Assembly (NCBI GenBank): GCA_938040995.1
Contig: CALHZT010000295.1
Coordinates: 1-50,897 of the forward strand
Origin: an uncultured Pirellulaceae bacterium
GTDB taxonomy: Bacteria > Planctomycetota > Planctomycetia > Pirellulales > Pirellulaceae
Direction of reading: 5' to 3'
Length of the DNA: 50,897 bases
In this document: positions 9,462 to 18,744 of the stretch, piece after piece
Layout of the letters: each line of letters begins with the position of its first letter
How positions within the stretch are numbered: position 1 is the first letter of the stretch
Program-made: the position numbers and the translations under genes
Notes under the pieces: model-generated
Seen by the model: the letters and a program-made list of their open reading frames with translations, nothing else
Told to the model about the DNA's origin: nothing
The model's database searches: none

Positions 9462-9505
9462 CAGGCAAGCGGCTGCAATGAATCTGGCGTGAGCACAAAT
9501 GCCAC
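9462..9505 (+). repeat. 44-bp dispersed repeat, copy 1
   Basis: The 44 bases starting CAGGCAAGCGGCTGCAAT recur at 27611-27654 with two differences (ATGAAT/ATAAAT and GCACAAA/GCATAAA). Both copies can be read in one frame as QAAA-x-NLA followed by TGA, so they may be the shared 3' end of a lost gene or mobile element. Confidence 0.75.
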
Positions 9506-9548
9506 TCAACATTGGATTGATAACCCCCCAGGCTCGAATCTGGCTGAT

Positions 9549-10667
9549 TTACCCGATTCGTGACTGTTCCGTCAGTTGGCGAACAATTTCTTTCGGATCG
9601 TTCGTCTCTTTCAGAATGTCGCATTGCCGTTGGGCCCAGCTGGGAGAATCAGCGATACGTTGCGTATCTTTCAGGTAGTGAAGGCAGCCAAGTTCTTCGG
9701 CAGTTGGAGTCAGTTTGTCGATCAACAATTTGACCGTCTCGCTCACCGTGTGGACCTCGAACGTGTACGAGTTGACGAGTTGGGCCTGCGTGCTGAACCT
9801 GCAGGCTCGCCACTTGTTCTGTCTGACCATCATCGGATGGCAATCGTGCTGATAGGTTCCACGATCGATCTCATCGGATAGTGCTTTCACCAGCGACTGG
9901 ATCAACGCCGTGACGGCCAGCACGTCGTCAAGATTACCGGGCATGTCGCAAACCCGAACTTCAACGGTACCGAATGCATGGTGTGGCCGAATGTCCCACC
10001 AGATTTCACGAATAGTATTGATAAAGCCAGTCTCGACCATGTGTCGCACCAGCCACGCGTATTCGCTCCAGTTACGCATCAGCGTTGGAAGGCCGGCGGT
10101 CGGCAGGCCTTCCATGATTTTCGAGCGATAGGAATGAAGGCCCGTGTCATGGCATTCCCAGTATGGACTGCTGCAGGTGAGTGCGAGCAGGGTAGGAAGG
10201 TGCTGCATCATGCGGTCGCAAATCATCACGGCCTTGTCGCCTGAATCGACGCCAACATGCACGTGCAGCCCGAAGGTAACCAGTCGCCGGGCCATTTGTT
10301 GCAGCAAATTGACAAGGTCTTCGTATCGGGCGTCGGGCGACACCTGCTGCTCGCGCCAGTGCGAAATGGGATGGGTCGCGCCCCACCAAAGTCGCGTGTC
10401 CAGCCGGTCGGTGACCGCCTGGAGCTTTCTCAGTTTTCCCGTCAGGTCGGTTTTGGCATCGTCAACGGTTTTGCAAACACCGGTCGTAATTTCGACAACG
10501 CTTTGCATCAACTCCTGTTTGTAGGCACTTGCAGTATCGGGTGGCAGCGCCTTCATGATCTCCTTGATGACACTCTTCAATTCCATTGTCTCGCTGTCGA
10601 CGAGGCCGAGTTCCAGTTCGACGCCGACAGTAGGAGTTGCGTTCGGTGTGAAACGAAGTAAATCCAT
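9549..10667 (-). CDS. YbdK-type carboxylate-amine ligase
   Basis: Member of the glutamate-cysteine ligase family 2 (GCS2, YbdK type; 372 residues from the ATG at 10667, which directly follows an in-frame GTG at 10670). These ATP-dependent enzymes join an amine to a glutamate gamma-carboxyl; the physiological product in planctomycetes is not known. Diagnostic features are the N-terminal VGVELELGLVD (metal/substrate Glu residues), the LHVHVGVDSGDKAV segment, the WWDIRPHHAFGTVEVRVCDMP motif, and the late QNKWRACRF. Length is normal for the family. It converges with the TolC gene and lies about 80 bases downstream of the M20 amidohydrolase on the same strand, so the two may be cotranscribed. Confidence 0.9.
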   Translation of the reverse strand: MDLLRFTPNATPTVGVELELGLVDSETMELKSVIKEIMKALPPDTASAYKQELMQSVVEITTGVCKTVDDAKTDLTGKLRKLQAVTDRLDTRLWWGATHPISHWREQQVSPDARYEDLVNLLQQMARRLVTFGLHVHVGVDSGDKAVMICDRMMQHLPTLLALTCSSPYWECHDTGLHSYRSKIMEGLPTAGLPTLMRNWSEYAWLVRHMVETGFINTIREIWWDIRPHHAFGTVEVRVCDMPGNLDDVLAVTALIQSLVKALSDEIDRGTYQHDCHPMMVRQNKWRACRFSTQAQLVNSYTFEVHTVSETVKLLIDKLTPTAEELGCLHYLKDTQRIADSPSWAQRQCDILKETNDPKEIVRQLTEQSRIG

Positions 10668-10748
10668 CACGAGATTCCCGGAGTTTGCAGAAAAGAAATT
10701 GCAGAAAGGTCAGGGCGAGCGAAGTTCCTTGTTCGTCGCGATTTTTGG

Positions 10749-11978
10749 TCACGCTTTTTGGTCAGACGATTGCGACTGCTTCTCCATCCACGAAATCGCT
10801 GACCGGGCCATGACCTTCATGCCATAGCGAAGGGCTTCTTCGTCAAAGTCGAACGTTGGTGTATGCAATCCGGTTCCACCGACTTCATCAGAAACACAAC
10901 CAAGCCGAAACATGGCCGCCGGTACGTGTTTCCCATAGAAAGCGAAATCTTCGCTGCCCATGCTGGGGCGCGGTATGTCTTCGATACCATCAGGACCGAT
11001 GGCGTTCTCGGCCGAATCACGAATCAGTTCCACGAGGCTCGAATCGTTTTGCACAGCGCTGGCGGCCAGCCCAAATTCGACGGTAATCTCGGTCCGCGAT
11101 GCCGTGGCGACTCCTTCCGCAAGTCGCCGGATATGTTTTATCGTGCGATCGCGAATCTTGGCATCGAGCGTTCGGAGAGTGCCGTGCAGCTCCATGGATT
11201 CCGGGATGACGTTTGCCGTATGGCCGCCCTGCACTTTTCCAATCGTCACCACGACAGCATCCTGGCTGTCGGTTTGACGCGGAATATGCATATAAAGCGT
11301 CTGAATGAACTGCGCTGCGGCGGCGATCGGATCGCGGGCTTCGTGGGGTCTGGCCGCGTGTCCGCCGCGGCCTTCGATGACAACCTTGATGAGATCGCAG
11401 TTCGCGGTCAAAACACCTGGGCGAACGCCGATACGGCCGACGCGGCGATTGGGGTCCAGATGAGTCGCGATGATTGCATCGACGCCTTCGAGGGCGCCGA
11501 ATTCGATCATCTGGTTTGCGCCTTCGCAAGTTTCCTCGGCGGGCTGAAAGACGCCTCGCAATCGCGGCTGAAACGACAATGCACCCGACCGGTGCAATTC
11601 AGAGATTGCCGTGATGGCTCCATTCACCAGAGAAGTGTGACCGTCATGCCCGCAGGCGTGCATGATGCCATCGCACTTGCTCCGATACGGGACTGTTTTT
11701 TCGTCATGGATCCGCAGTGCGTCGATGTCGGCTCGAATCGCGAACAGGCCGCTCGAGCTCTCGCCGCCGGGCGGATCAAGGTCCGCGATGACGCCGCGTC
11801 CTTCCGGCCCCAATCGTACCTGGAACCCCTTATCGCCAAGGTCCTGATACAGAAGCATGCTCGTTTCGAACTCACTCCCGGAGACCTCGGGGTGCTGATG
11901 AATGTGACGGCGCATTTCGACGGTGCGATCAAAGTTTGCATCGATGATGCGATCAAGTTCGTCCTGCCAGCTTGTCAA
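10749..11978 (-). CDS. M20D-family amidohydrolase
   Basis: Metal-dependent amidohydrolase of the M20D family (IAA-amino acid hydrolase / N-acyl-amino acid deacylase / hippurate hydrolase group), 409 residues. The hallmarks are MRRHIHQHPE near residue 22, RADIDAL (82-88), the metal-binding HACGHDGH (107-114), the PAEE general-base/metal motif (146-149), the lid-domain start GGHAARPHEARDPI, and the C-terminal metal ligand region GTGLHTPTFDFDE. The start is a TTG codon with a GGAG nine bases upstream; the first internal Met (residue 22) would cut into the HQHPE motif, so TTG is favoured. The exact acyl-amino acid substrate cannot be told. Confidence 0.9.
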   Translation of the reverse strand: MTSWQDELDRIIDANFDRTVEMRRHIHQHPEVSGSEFETSMLLYQDLGDKGFQVRLGPEGRGVIADLDPPGGESSSGLFAIRADIDALRIHDEKTVPYRSKCDGIMHACGHDGHTSLVNGAITAISELHRSGALSFQPRLRGVFQPAEETCEGANQMIEFGALEGVDAIIATHLDPNRRVGRIGVRPGVLTANCDLIKVVIEGRGGHAARPHEARDPIAAAAQFIQTLYMHIPRQTDSQDAVVVTIGKVQGGHTANVIPESMELHGTLRTLDAKIRDRTIKHIRRLAEGVATASRTEITVEFGLAASAVQNDSSLVELIRDSAENAIGPDGIEDIPRPSMGSEDFAFYGKHVPAAMFRLGCVSDEVGGTGLHTPTFDFDEEALRYGMKVMARSAISWMEKQSQSSDQKA

Positions 11979-12033
11979 TTCAAAAACTCCATCATGGTTC
12001 AGGTGGTTCAGGAACAGGCTTGTTCAGAATAAC

Positions 12034-12170
12034 GTAACCGTTCACGGATATTTACGTTTCCCCGGATTCGAGAGGGTCAGGCACAAATTTTCGGCGTTTG
12101 CCCGCAAAGCGAAATAAGTCAGTTTGCCGCCGAAAAATTGAGCCAGACCCTTGCCCGCGTGAACCGTCAC
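12034..12170 (+). repeat. 137-bp fold-back element, copy 1
   Basis: Begins GTAACCGTTCACG and ends CGTGAACCGTCAC, imperfect terminal inverted repeats. An inner pair (AATTTTCGGCG and CGCCGAAAAATT) gives a second stem. A second copy of exactly the same length lies in reverse orientation at 22128-22264, about 90% identical by eye, and the right end alone recurs at 27679-27708. It lies just upstream of the M20 gene's TTG start. Confidence 0.88.
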
Positions 12171-12589
12171 AGAATAACAATGGCGAGGCGGAAACGCCAT
12201 AAGAGCGTGCGCTGCCGCCCTGAAAGGGCCCAACAAGTTAGCCAGGGGCAAACGCACGAGCCCAAGCGAGTCGCGAGTCGCCCCAGATTCCTGGAATCGC
12301 GAATTTTGGGCGATCGAGCCGTGCGGTTGAAACTGTTGCGATGATCCAAGATCGCAAGCGATGAGGTTGGCCGCCTCAATTTTGGTCTCGGCTGCGATGT
12401 CGAAGTGATGGGCATTTTTGGCTTGACCAGAACTTCTCATCGAGTCTGGGTTCCTGGGTTGTCGCTCAAACTCGCAAGCTCGTTTTTGCTGTGCCCCGGG
12501 CTAATTTGTTTTGCCATTTCGTGGCGAAGGCTTGTCTCAGATAGTGAGTTGGGACGATCTTCGCTTCGTTTGTTGACGGCCATAGCCAA
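12171..12589. other. Intergenic, repeat-like, no gene
   Basis: No supported gene. The stretch contains short palindromic pieces (ATGGCGAGGCGGAAACGCCAT at 12180-12200, GCCCTGAAAGGGC near 12220) typical of planctomycete intergenic repeats. It separates the 137-bp and 173-bp elements. Confidence 0.5.
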
Positions 12590-12762
12590 GTAGGCTGGCA
12601 CAAGCGGCGACAAAATTTCCAACACTCTTTCGCTCAATGCCGCGCTGTGCTGGCACATTGTCGGCCAGGGCTCTGGTAACGTTTCAACGATTCCGATGCC
12701 GGCACTGCGCGGCGTTGACTTCTTCAAGTGGCAGCGATCCTCAGCCGCTGGTGCCAGCCTAC
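12590..12762. repeat. 173-bp GTAG-ended element, diverged copy E
   Basis: Starts GTAGGCTGGCACAAGCGGCG and ends CCGCTGGTGCCAGCCTAC. It has the same overall length (173 bases) and the same inner stem (GCCGCGCTGTGCTGGCA against TGCCGGCACTGCGCGGC, with a few mismatches) as the four copies at 35.8-39.7 kb, but is clearly more diverged. It sits just downstream of the beta-helix/cytochrome gene. Confidence 0.85.
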
Positions 12763-12783
12763 GTTCTTCAGAGTGCCCACGAA

Positions 12784-15126
12784 CTACCGTTCGCTCGGCA
12801 TGGCGCGAATCCACTCGCGGATGAGCTCGTTCGACTCGGCGTGAATCATGCTTCGAGCCAGATTGGGCATGCGGGCTCCAGCTTCGTCAGTCTCGAGACG
12901 ATGCATCAAAATCGACTGGTCCGGTTTTCCTGGCACAATGTCGTAACTGCGTCCCCCGGTTCCTTTTCCTGCTGCGACCGGGCTTTTCCACACGCCGAAC
13001 TTTTCTGGTTCGCTTTGGCATTCACGCAAATCAAGTCCTGAAGTTCGCGCCGAACCACCCGGGTTGTGGCAATGCGCACAGTTGACTTCCAGCCATGCCC
13101 GTGCCCGCGAATCGAGTGAGCCCGATTGCCTGTCGTCAAAACACGCCAGCCGTGGGCGATCAGATTCCGCAACATCCGTAGCGAGTTTGCCCGCCTTGAT
13201 CCACTCTGTGAGCTGATTGGCCGTCGCTTGATCTTCCTGATCAACACCGCATCCGTTCAGGTTTCGAGCCGTCGGTCCGATCGGTTCGTACTTGCCGTTT
13301 TGGCTGTGGCAGCTGAGACACTGGATCGCGTTCGGAACACGGTAGTCATTGGAGTACGACTGGCCAGATTCATCCTGCCATTCGACATGCACCATGCCTC
13401 CGCCCAAACTCAATTTCGCATCCGACTGGTCATCGTTCCAGATGTACGAGTAACCGAACCAGCCGTTAGGCTCGTGATGCTCAATTCGCGTTTCGATGTA
13501 CCGTTCTCCAGCCGTCGAATCGGTCGCGTCGTCCGGATAGGCGAATGTCTTGGCGATCACCGTGCCGACAGGGAACTGCAATACGTCGGTATCGGACCAA
13601 CCCATCGACTGGCCTTCGGGCAGCCGGATAAATCGGTGCTTCACTGCATAGTCGGAAAATAACGGCGTATTCAAACGGTAGACCAGCACATCCGACGCCG
13701 GTTTCCAGGTTCCATCCTGGTCCTCAAACAGACTCCACTCCGAAAGTCGCCGGGGAGCGCGCCGGTAGATATCGACGGCTTCGTTACCAGAGCTCGCTCC
13801 TTTTTTGGGCGGAGCGTGCGCAACAAGTTTAACAGGCTGGATTGTCTCGAACGGAGTGTCCTTGAGCTTTTCAATTTTGGTATCGACCTGGTATCGAAGC
13901 GTCAGAAGTTTGGCTGGCGTCAAGTCAGGTACGTTTGCGTTGGCAAAAGTCGCTTCGCCATTGTTCGCGACATGAAGCCCGAGTTTTGCTGGCAGCTTTC
14001 CGTCAACAAACTTCTTTTTGTCGACAAAGCCATCAAAAAAGATGTCCGGAAAGTGCTTTCCAACAAAGGGCATCAGTCGTTTGCCGATATCGCCGTTCGG
14101 ATGATAGCCGCCCTTGCTCATGCGATTATCGTGAATCGAAATCGACTCTGGATACGGATCATAGCCGTTCTTTCCCAGCTTGCGTTCGGTGATCAGGAAA
14201 CTTGCGATCACGATATTGCACGTTTCATGATCGTGAATATCGTTGTCGAAGACTTCGACATGATCCGTTGCCATGACCATCAGGCCGGTGCCGGTTGGCA
14301 CCATCGAAACGATGGTTCCCTTCGGCGCGAATGAGGCGTGATTATTGTTTCTGATTTCGTTTTGCCAAACTCGAACGTCGCCACCGTTGACCACGTTGAG
14401 GCCCGGCAAATCGAAAACGAGGAGCCCACCCACGTTGTCGATTGCACGATTGTGGTGGACATCGGCGTGGATCGTATTTTCAATTTCGATGCCTGCGACA
14501 TTTCTGGTGGCGAGGCAGTTCTTCACGACGACTTTTTTCGACTGGCCAACGTAAATCCCGGCATCGGACGCTCCAATCGAAACGCATTCATCAATCAGGA
14601 CGTTGTGGCATTCGACCGGATAAATTCCATAGGCACCATTCTTTGGCGAGGGTGGGCCAGTCCACTCGGCTCGAACCCGGCGAAACGTCACGCCGTCAGC
14701 GCCAAGAACCCGGATCGCATTGCCCGCCGTATCTTCGATCGCAAGATCTTCAATAACGAATGCATCTCCAGTCGCGAAGATTCCCTCCCCGCCGACTTGT
14801 TGGTCTTTGAATGAGAGAATGGTCTTGTCGCGACCAGCGCCTCGAATCGTGACGTTGTCACACACCACGTTGACTTCGGAATCGAAAGCAAACTTGCCGG
14901 GGCCAATCTCAATCACGTCTCCGGGAATTGCATCGATGAGCGCGGCCTGCAACTGGAACGCAACGTTCTCGCCTGAACCGATTTTTACAGTTCTGGCGGT
15001 AAGCGCTTCGTCGGCGAGCACGCCATAGACTGGAGCGAGTCCGACAATGAACAACAGAAACAGGCCAATGCCCGAATGGTTGACCTGCGACTCGCGGATG
15101 GCTTTGATAAGTCGCAATGCTGACAT
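12784..15126 (-). CDS. Beta-helix protein fused to diheme cytochrome c
   Basis: Exported two-part protein (780 residues). The signal/anchor is at about 17-38 (HSGIGLFLLFIVGLAPVYGVLA). Residues about 45-400 are a right-handed parallel beta-helix, with recurring rungs such as NVTIRGAGRDKTILSF, GVTFRRVRAEW and NVLIDECVSIGASDAGIYVG, like periplasmic carbohydrate-binding or lyase-like repeats. From about residue 465 a second module begins (LSEWSLFEDQDGTWKPASDV) with two haem-binding CXXCH motifs, CLSCH (603-607) and CAHCH (683-687), matching the SO_2930-type diheme cytochrome family. In some proteobacteria these two families are known as neighbouring separate genes; here they are one chain. Likely a periplasmic electron-transfer protein; the substrate is unknown. 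Confidence 0.85.
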   Translation of the reverse strand: MSALRLIKAIRESQVNHSGIGLFLLFIVGLAPVYGVLADEALTARTVKIGSGENVAFQLQAALIDAIPGDVIEIGPGKFAFDSEVNVVCDNVTIRGAGRDKTILSFKDQQVGGEGIFATGDAFVIEDLAIEDTAGNAIRVLGADGVTFRRVRAEWTGPPSPKNGAYGIYPVECHNVLIDECVSIGASDAGIYVGQSKKVVVKNCLATRNVAGIEIENTIHADVHHNRAIDNVGGLLVFDLPGLNVVNGGDVRVWQNEIRNNNHASFAPKGTIVSMVPTGTGLMVMATDHVEVFDNDIHDHETCNIVIASFLITERKLGKNGYDPYPESISIHDNRMSKGGYHPNGDIGKRLMPFVGKHFPDIFFDGFVDKKKFVDGKLPAKLGLHVANNGEATFANANVPDLTPAKLLTLRYQVDTKIEKLKDTPFETIQPVKLVAHAPPKKGASSGNEAVDIYRRAPRRLSEWSLFEDQDGTWKPASDVLVYRLNTPLFSDYAVKHRFIRLPEGQSMGWSDTDVLQFPVGTVIAKTFAYPDDATDSTAGERYIETRIEHHEPNGWFGYSYIWNDDQSDAKLSLGGGMVHVEWQDESGQSYSNDYRVPNAIQCLSCHSQNGKYEPIGPTARNLNGCGVDQEDQATANQLTEWIKAGKLATDVAESDRPRLACFDDRQSGSLDSRARAWLEVNCAHCHNPGGSARTSGLDLRECQSEPEKFGVWKSPVAAGKGTGGRSYDIVPGKPDQSILMHRLETDEAGARMPNLARSMIHAESNELIREWIRAMPSER

Positions 15127-15277
15127 ATTCGGTTCGATTCTGGTTCGTGCTTTGACTGATTCCCTATCGTAAAACCGTCACCATCCCCTCGCAACAACAG
15201 AACGCGAGAGAATGCCCGCCTTTCCTGCCGGTCGCGCGAGTTCAGCCGCAAGTTCAGCCGTGAAACTATCTGCGAAA

Positions 15278-16930
15278 TCAACCACGAAGTGCCGCCGCAA
15301 AAAGGGCTGGTAATCGCAACACCGACGGCTGATGGAAGAATCCAAGCAAACGTCGTGCGACAACCGGCGACTGCGCATGCGACGGAAACCAGATCGGTTT
15401 TGGGAAATTGACGAGTGGGCCCTGAAGCACCGTTTTCTCGACATCGTCGAGCAGGTACGTGTTGTGAACATTGCCGATCCCGCTTTTCACATCCGCGAGC
15501 GTACTTCCAGGATACGCTCCCCACGGCGGACTAATCAGTCCGTACGCCAGGCCCGACCACTGGTTGATGCAGACCGATCCATATTTCAGTCGCGATAACG
15601 CGCGTTCCACGGCGTCACTCTCCGATCGGCGAAAGTCGCCTGGGAACGTAATCGAAGCGCACAGCGTTCCGAAAACCTGATCATTCACGAACTCTATCGC
15701 CGTATCGACAAAGCTGACTGGCGACTTTGCCGGTAACTGCGTTTCCGCACAGACGCAAACAAACGACTCTTCGTGGAACAACTCCGGACGGTCTGCAATC
15801 TTTTGATCCGCGAGCAACGTCCACGGTAACTTCACGCGGTCTGTCGCCGACTGGCCTGCAAAACGCGCGAAACGTTCAACTGCGCCGGGATAATAAGCTG
15901 GTCGGTCGGGTGTCTGATCAAGATACTTCTGGAGCAGGTTCAGGAACTCTTCGCGTTGGGGCCAGTTCTCCCACGTCACAATCAGCTTGGTCGCCAGGCA
16001 ATTAAAGGAAGCGTTGTTCGTGATCGATGCGGCGATATGCTCGGCTTGCGAAGCCAGTTCCCGGCGTGAGTATTTGCCCGGTACGATAATCCACGGAGTC
16101 ACATTTCCCAGTTCGCTGGTGACTGGTTTGGCGAACAGCGGATCGTTCTCGCGTTTCCGCCGTGCGGCATCTTCCGGATCACTACCCCACACGATTGCGT
16201 CATGGGTTTTTGTCGAACCAGTAATATGGACTTCGTCCACCGCGTCGTGCCCAATGATCTCGCTGCCAACCTTGGCACCGCCGGTCACGATCTGCAGCAG
16301 GCCAGCGGACACGAAAGGCTCGAAAGCCCGACTGAATATGGGAGCGAGATAGTCGTTGACCGGATTGAATTTCAGAATCACCCGTTTTCGGTCGAACAGC
16401 ATTTTATTCAGGCTGTCGGTGGCGGGAATCGAAGAAACGTTGCCGGCACCAAGCACGGCGGCGATGCCATCTGCGGAATCGTTGCGGACTTCGTCAAGTC
16501 TGCCTCGCGAACGCTCACCGAAAATGTTGGCCGAAGAAACTCCCGGCTGCATCCGAACGCTCGCTGATAACCCCATGAATGTGAGACCGTCCCAGAATCC
16601 GCTCGTCGGGAACACGGGAATGGAAACCTGGCCATTCGCAAGCTGCTCTGGCGAACCAGGCAGCCGCGGATCTTGCCCGTTCTCCAGCCGCCGGAGCGTT
16701 TGAAGTGACAGTTGCAACTGCCGCATCACGACGGCGGGGCCAGTCAACATGTCTTCAGCAACGAACGGAGTGCCCTCGATTCCCTTGGCGGCGATGGCCG
16801 CGTGAACCCAGTCACCGGCGGCCGCATTCAGCGAGTCGAGTGAGGCGATGCAAAGCTCAATGCGCTTCGCGAGCGTCAGTGATTCACTGCCGGATTGGAG
16901 ATTCTCAAACGACTGGTCTACCGTCGTCAT
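15278..16930 (-). CDS. Aldehyde dehydrogenase family protein
   Basis: NAD(P)-dependent aldehyde dehydrogenase superfamily member, 550 residues from the ATG at 16930, chosen because AGGAAG lies just upstream; the in-frame extension to 17014 adds 28 residues without a ribosome site. Family motifs are the cofactor loop HITGSTKTHDAIVWG, the Glu motif ELGNVTPWIIVPG (for ELGG-P), the catalytic-Cys region NNASFNCLATKLIV, and the C-terminal PPWGAYPG with SGIGNVHN. The Glu motif and Cys context diverge from classic ALDHs, so the substrate is open. A stem-loop (17034-17063) separates it from the upstream dockerin gene, so independent transcription is likely. Confidence 0.85.
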   Translation of the reverse strand: MTTVDQSFENLQSGSESLTLAKRIELCIASLDSLNAAAGDWVHAAIAAKGIEGTPFVAEDMLTGPAVVMRQLQLSLQTLRRLENGQDPRLPGSPEQLANGQVSIPVFPTSGFWDGLTFMGLSASVRMQPGVSSANIFGERSRGRLDEVRNDSADGIAAVLGAGNVSSIPATDSLNKMLFDRKRVILKFNPVNDYLAPIFSRAFEPFVSAGLLQIVTGGAKVGSEIIGHDAVDEVHITGSTKTHDAIVWGSDPEDAARRKRENDPLFAKPVTSELGNVTPWIIVPGKYSRRELASQAEHIAASITNNASFNCLATKLIVTWENWPQREEFLNLLQKYLDQTPDRPAYYPGAVERFARFAGQSATDRVKLPWTLLADQKIADRPELFHEESFVCVCAETQLPAKSPVSFVDTAIEFVNDQVFGTLCASITFPGDFRRSESDAVERALSRLKYGSVCINQWSGLAYGLISPPWGAYPGSTLADVKSGIGNVHNTYLLDDVEKTVLQGPLVNFPKPIWFPSHAQSPVVARRLLGFFHQPSVLRLPALFAAALRG

Positions 16931-17033
16931 CGGACTTCCTGCGCTGCTGGATTTTTCGATGACGGATGAATGGACATGCACGAAACTTTCTTGACTTTGG
17001 TAGCGTTTCCGCAAGCATCATGCCACGAATCAG

Positions 17034-17063
17034 GAACAGCCGGCAGGACACTACCGGCTGTTC
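17034..17063 (-). terminator. Hairpin after dockerin/PEP-CTERM gene
   Basis: GAACAGCCGG (17034-17043) pairs perfectly with CCGGCTGTTC (17054-17063) around a 10-base loop. It lies 46 bases after the stop of the minus-strand dockerin gene. There is no T-run, so it may act as a 3'-stabilising hairpin or a weak terminator. Confidence 0.5.
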
Positions 17064-17109
17064 GATGATCGAAGCTGACGTTTCGTTGCGCCGGATCAGT
17101 TGCACCGGA

Positions 17110-18252
17110 CTAACGGCGTCGTCGAATGGCGAGTCCAGCCAAGCCGACCAGAAGCAGCACGGCGGCATTCGGTTCGGGGACAACGCTCGTGTTGTCAGCC
17201 GAGGTGAACTTGGTACCGTTCCAGAGGTTGAAGTCACTACCGTCCACGGCTCCGTCCGCGTTCACGTCGCCAGCACACCACGCTGCTTCGTTGGTGAACT
17301 TGTTGCCGTTCCAGATATTGAAATCGGACGCATCCACAACAGAATCAAGGTTCATGTCACCAATCAGGTGCGGATTCCCAGACGCGTTGTTTACGGCTCC
17401 AGCGGCTGCGAGCCATGCAGTCAGATCGGCGTTGTCTACGCTACCGTCGCCAGTCATGTCATAAGTCGCCGTGTTATTGCCGGCTGCGATATCCGCCACG
17501 AGGCCGTCCACGTCGGTGCAGTCAAAGGCTGAGTCACCATTAAAATCACCGGTTGGAGCGTTTACGATTGCCGTTGCTGTAATGTCATCCCACGATGCGT
17601 AAACGGGAAGGTCCGGGGTGGTCTGTGCATTGACAAGAATGCCGCTGAATCCGGGATCCGGGTAGGTGCTATCCACTGCGGAAACCTGCGCGAGCAGATT
17701 GCCTCCAACAGAATCATAGGCACGCGCATCGAAGTTATCGCCTTCGACATCAAACTCGACATAGAAGCTGTCTCCAAAACCGACCAGAAACGGAAAATCG
17801 ACTTCGGCAAGGTTCGATCCAACACCAATAGAATCGTTGCGGTAGATAATGAGTTGGCTATTCAAGTAGCTGATTTCGGCTGAGTAAAACGTGCCCGTTG
17901 TCGCGTTCCCTCTCGCGAGCAGAAATGATGAGTCGTTCTGCGCCGTGCTATTGTTCGGATTGATAATGCCCGTCATGCGAACATCGGTGAATGGCTCGGC
18001 GACCAGGCCAACGCCAGAAACCGCTCCGCCGGCAAGCGCGGTAGTGGGATCCGTCATTACCAGGTTGTCGTTAATGATGTTTGCCGAGTAGGTTGCCGAA
18101 GTGTCCTGCTGTCCGACTCCGTCAATGTGATAGAGAATCCAGCTATTTTGGAATCCGCCGTCGAAATTCTCCGACCAGTCCGCATGCGTCACTGAAACAC
18201 CCAACAAGCTGGCGACAACCAAAAGACATCCGAGGTATTTTCGCTGAATCAT
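17110..18252 (-). CDS. Dockerin-repeat PEP-CTERM protein
   Basis: Exported surface protein, 380 residues from the ATG at 18252 (AGGGAGA just upstream; an in-frame start at 18276 adds eight residues). A signal peptide MIQRKYLGCLLVVASLLGVS is followed by a beta-rich domain resembling a concanavalin-like or carbohydrate-binding fold (ENFDGGFQNSWILYHIDGVG). Four dockerin-type Ca-binding loops follow (GDFNGDSAFDCTDVD, DMTGDGSVDNADL, GDMNLDSVVDASDF, GDVNADGAVDGSDF). The C-terminus is a PEP-CTERM sorting signal (VPEPNAAVLLLVGLAGLAIRRRR in form: VPEP, hydrophobic helix, Arg cluster), so it should be processed by an exosortase. Family function is unknown. Confidence 0.9.
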   Translation of the reverse strand: MIQRKYLGCLLVVASLLGVSVTHADWSENFDGGFQNSWILYHIDGVGQQDTSATYSANIINDNLVMTDPTTALAGGAVSGVGLVAEPFTDVRMTGIINPNNSTAQNDSSFLLARGNATTGTFYSAEISYLNSQLIIYRNDSIGVGSNLAEVDFPFLVGFGDSFYVEFDVEGDNFDARAYDSVGGNLLAQVSAVDSTYPDPGFSGILVNAQTTPDLPVYASWDDITATAIVNAPTGDFNGDSAFDCTDVDGLVADIAAGNNTATYDMTGDGSVDNADLTAWLAAAGAVNNASGNPHLIGDMNLDSVVDASDFNIWNGNKFTNEAAWCAGDVNADGAVDGSDFNLWNGTKFTSADNTSVVPEPNAAVLLLVGLAGLAIRRRR

Positions 18253-18594
18253 CGTTTCTCCCTGCAAGAATAGCAAACTGGCGATCCGACCGACTTTCGC
18301 CTTAGTCTATCAATGTTCGTCGCAATCTCCATGGCGTGGAGGTTCCGCAGAGGCGGAATCCGCCGATGTCCTGAAATCAGTATGAAACGTCGGTTTCAAG
18401 AAAATGCAAGGCGCGGCGAAATGACCCAATGACATGGCACACGCGTTGGATGGTGACTCGCAAGACTGGAATCAGTGACCACCAGCATAGCCGGCGGTTT
18501 GAGGAAGGCCCCTTTGAAGGGGCAGTAAATGCGCGTCGTGTGAAATGGAAGTCCGACGCGTAACTCTTGAAGTTGCACACTTTGACAATTGAAG

Positions 18595-18696
18595 TCCCTC
18601 CTCCCGGAAAAAACGGATTGGATCGCCATATTGTCGGGTGGAGTTGCGATGACGATTGAAGGCGAGTCAATCATCGTTTTTCCGCCGTGGGGAGGG
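18595..18696. repeat. Fold-back sequence
   Basis: TCCCTCCTCCCGGAAAAAACG (18595-18615) pairs imperfectly with CGTTTTTCCGCCGTGGGGAGGGA (18675 to about 18697); the arms enclose a further imperfect stem (CGATGACGATTGA against TCAATCATCG). A single copy was seen in this window, so a family is not shown. Confidence 0.5.
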
Positions 18697-18744
18697 ATTT
18701 AGGGAGGGGCCAACCGTTCGAAGTTAAAAAATGCGCAACTTCTA

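Larger units (their letters stand above)
9115..9548. other. Intergenic region with short repeats
   Basis: About 430 bases between two convergent genes. It holds two dispersed repeats listed separately (9338-9377 and 9462-9505) and a GGAGGAGGGTTGC block near 9430 that recurs in inverted form near 21985. No supported gene. Confidence 0.6.

Noticed and set aside
9126-9512. Minus-strand frames in the TolC/YbdK intergenic gap
   Set aside because: They run through dispersed repeats and have no supported start or family.
10863-12032. 389-codon plus-strand frame opposite the M20 amidohydrolase
   Set aside because: Antisense to a gene with all M20 motifs; no family signature on this strand.
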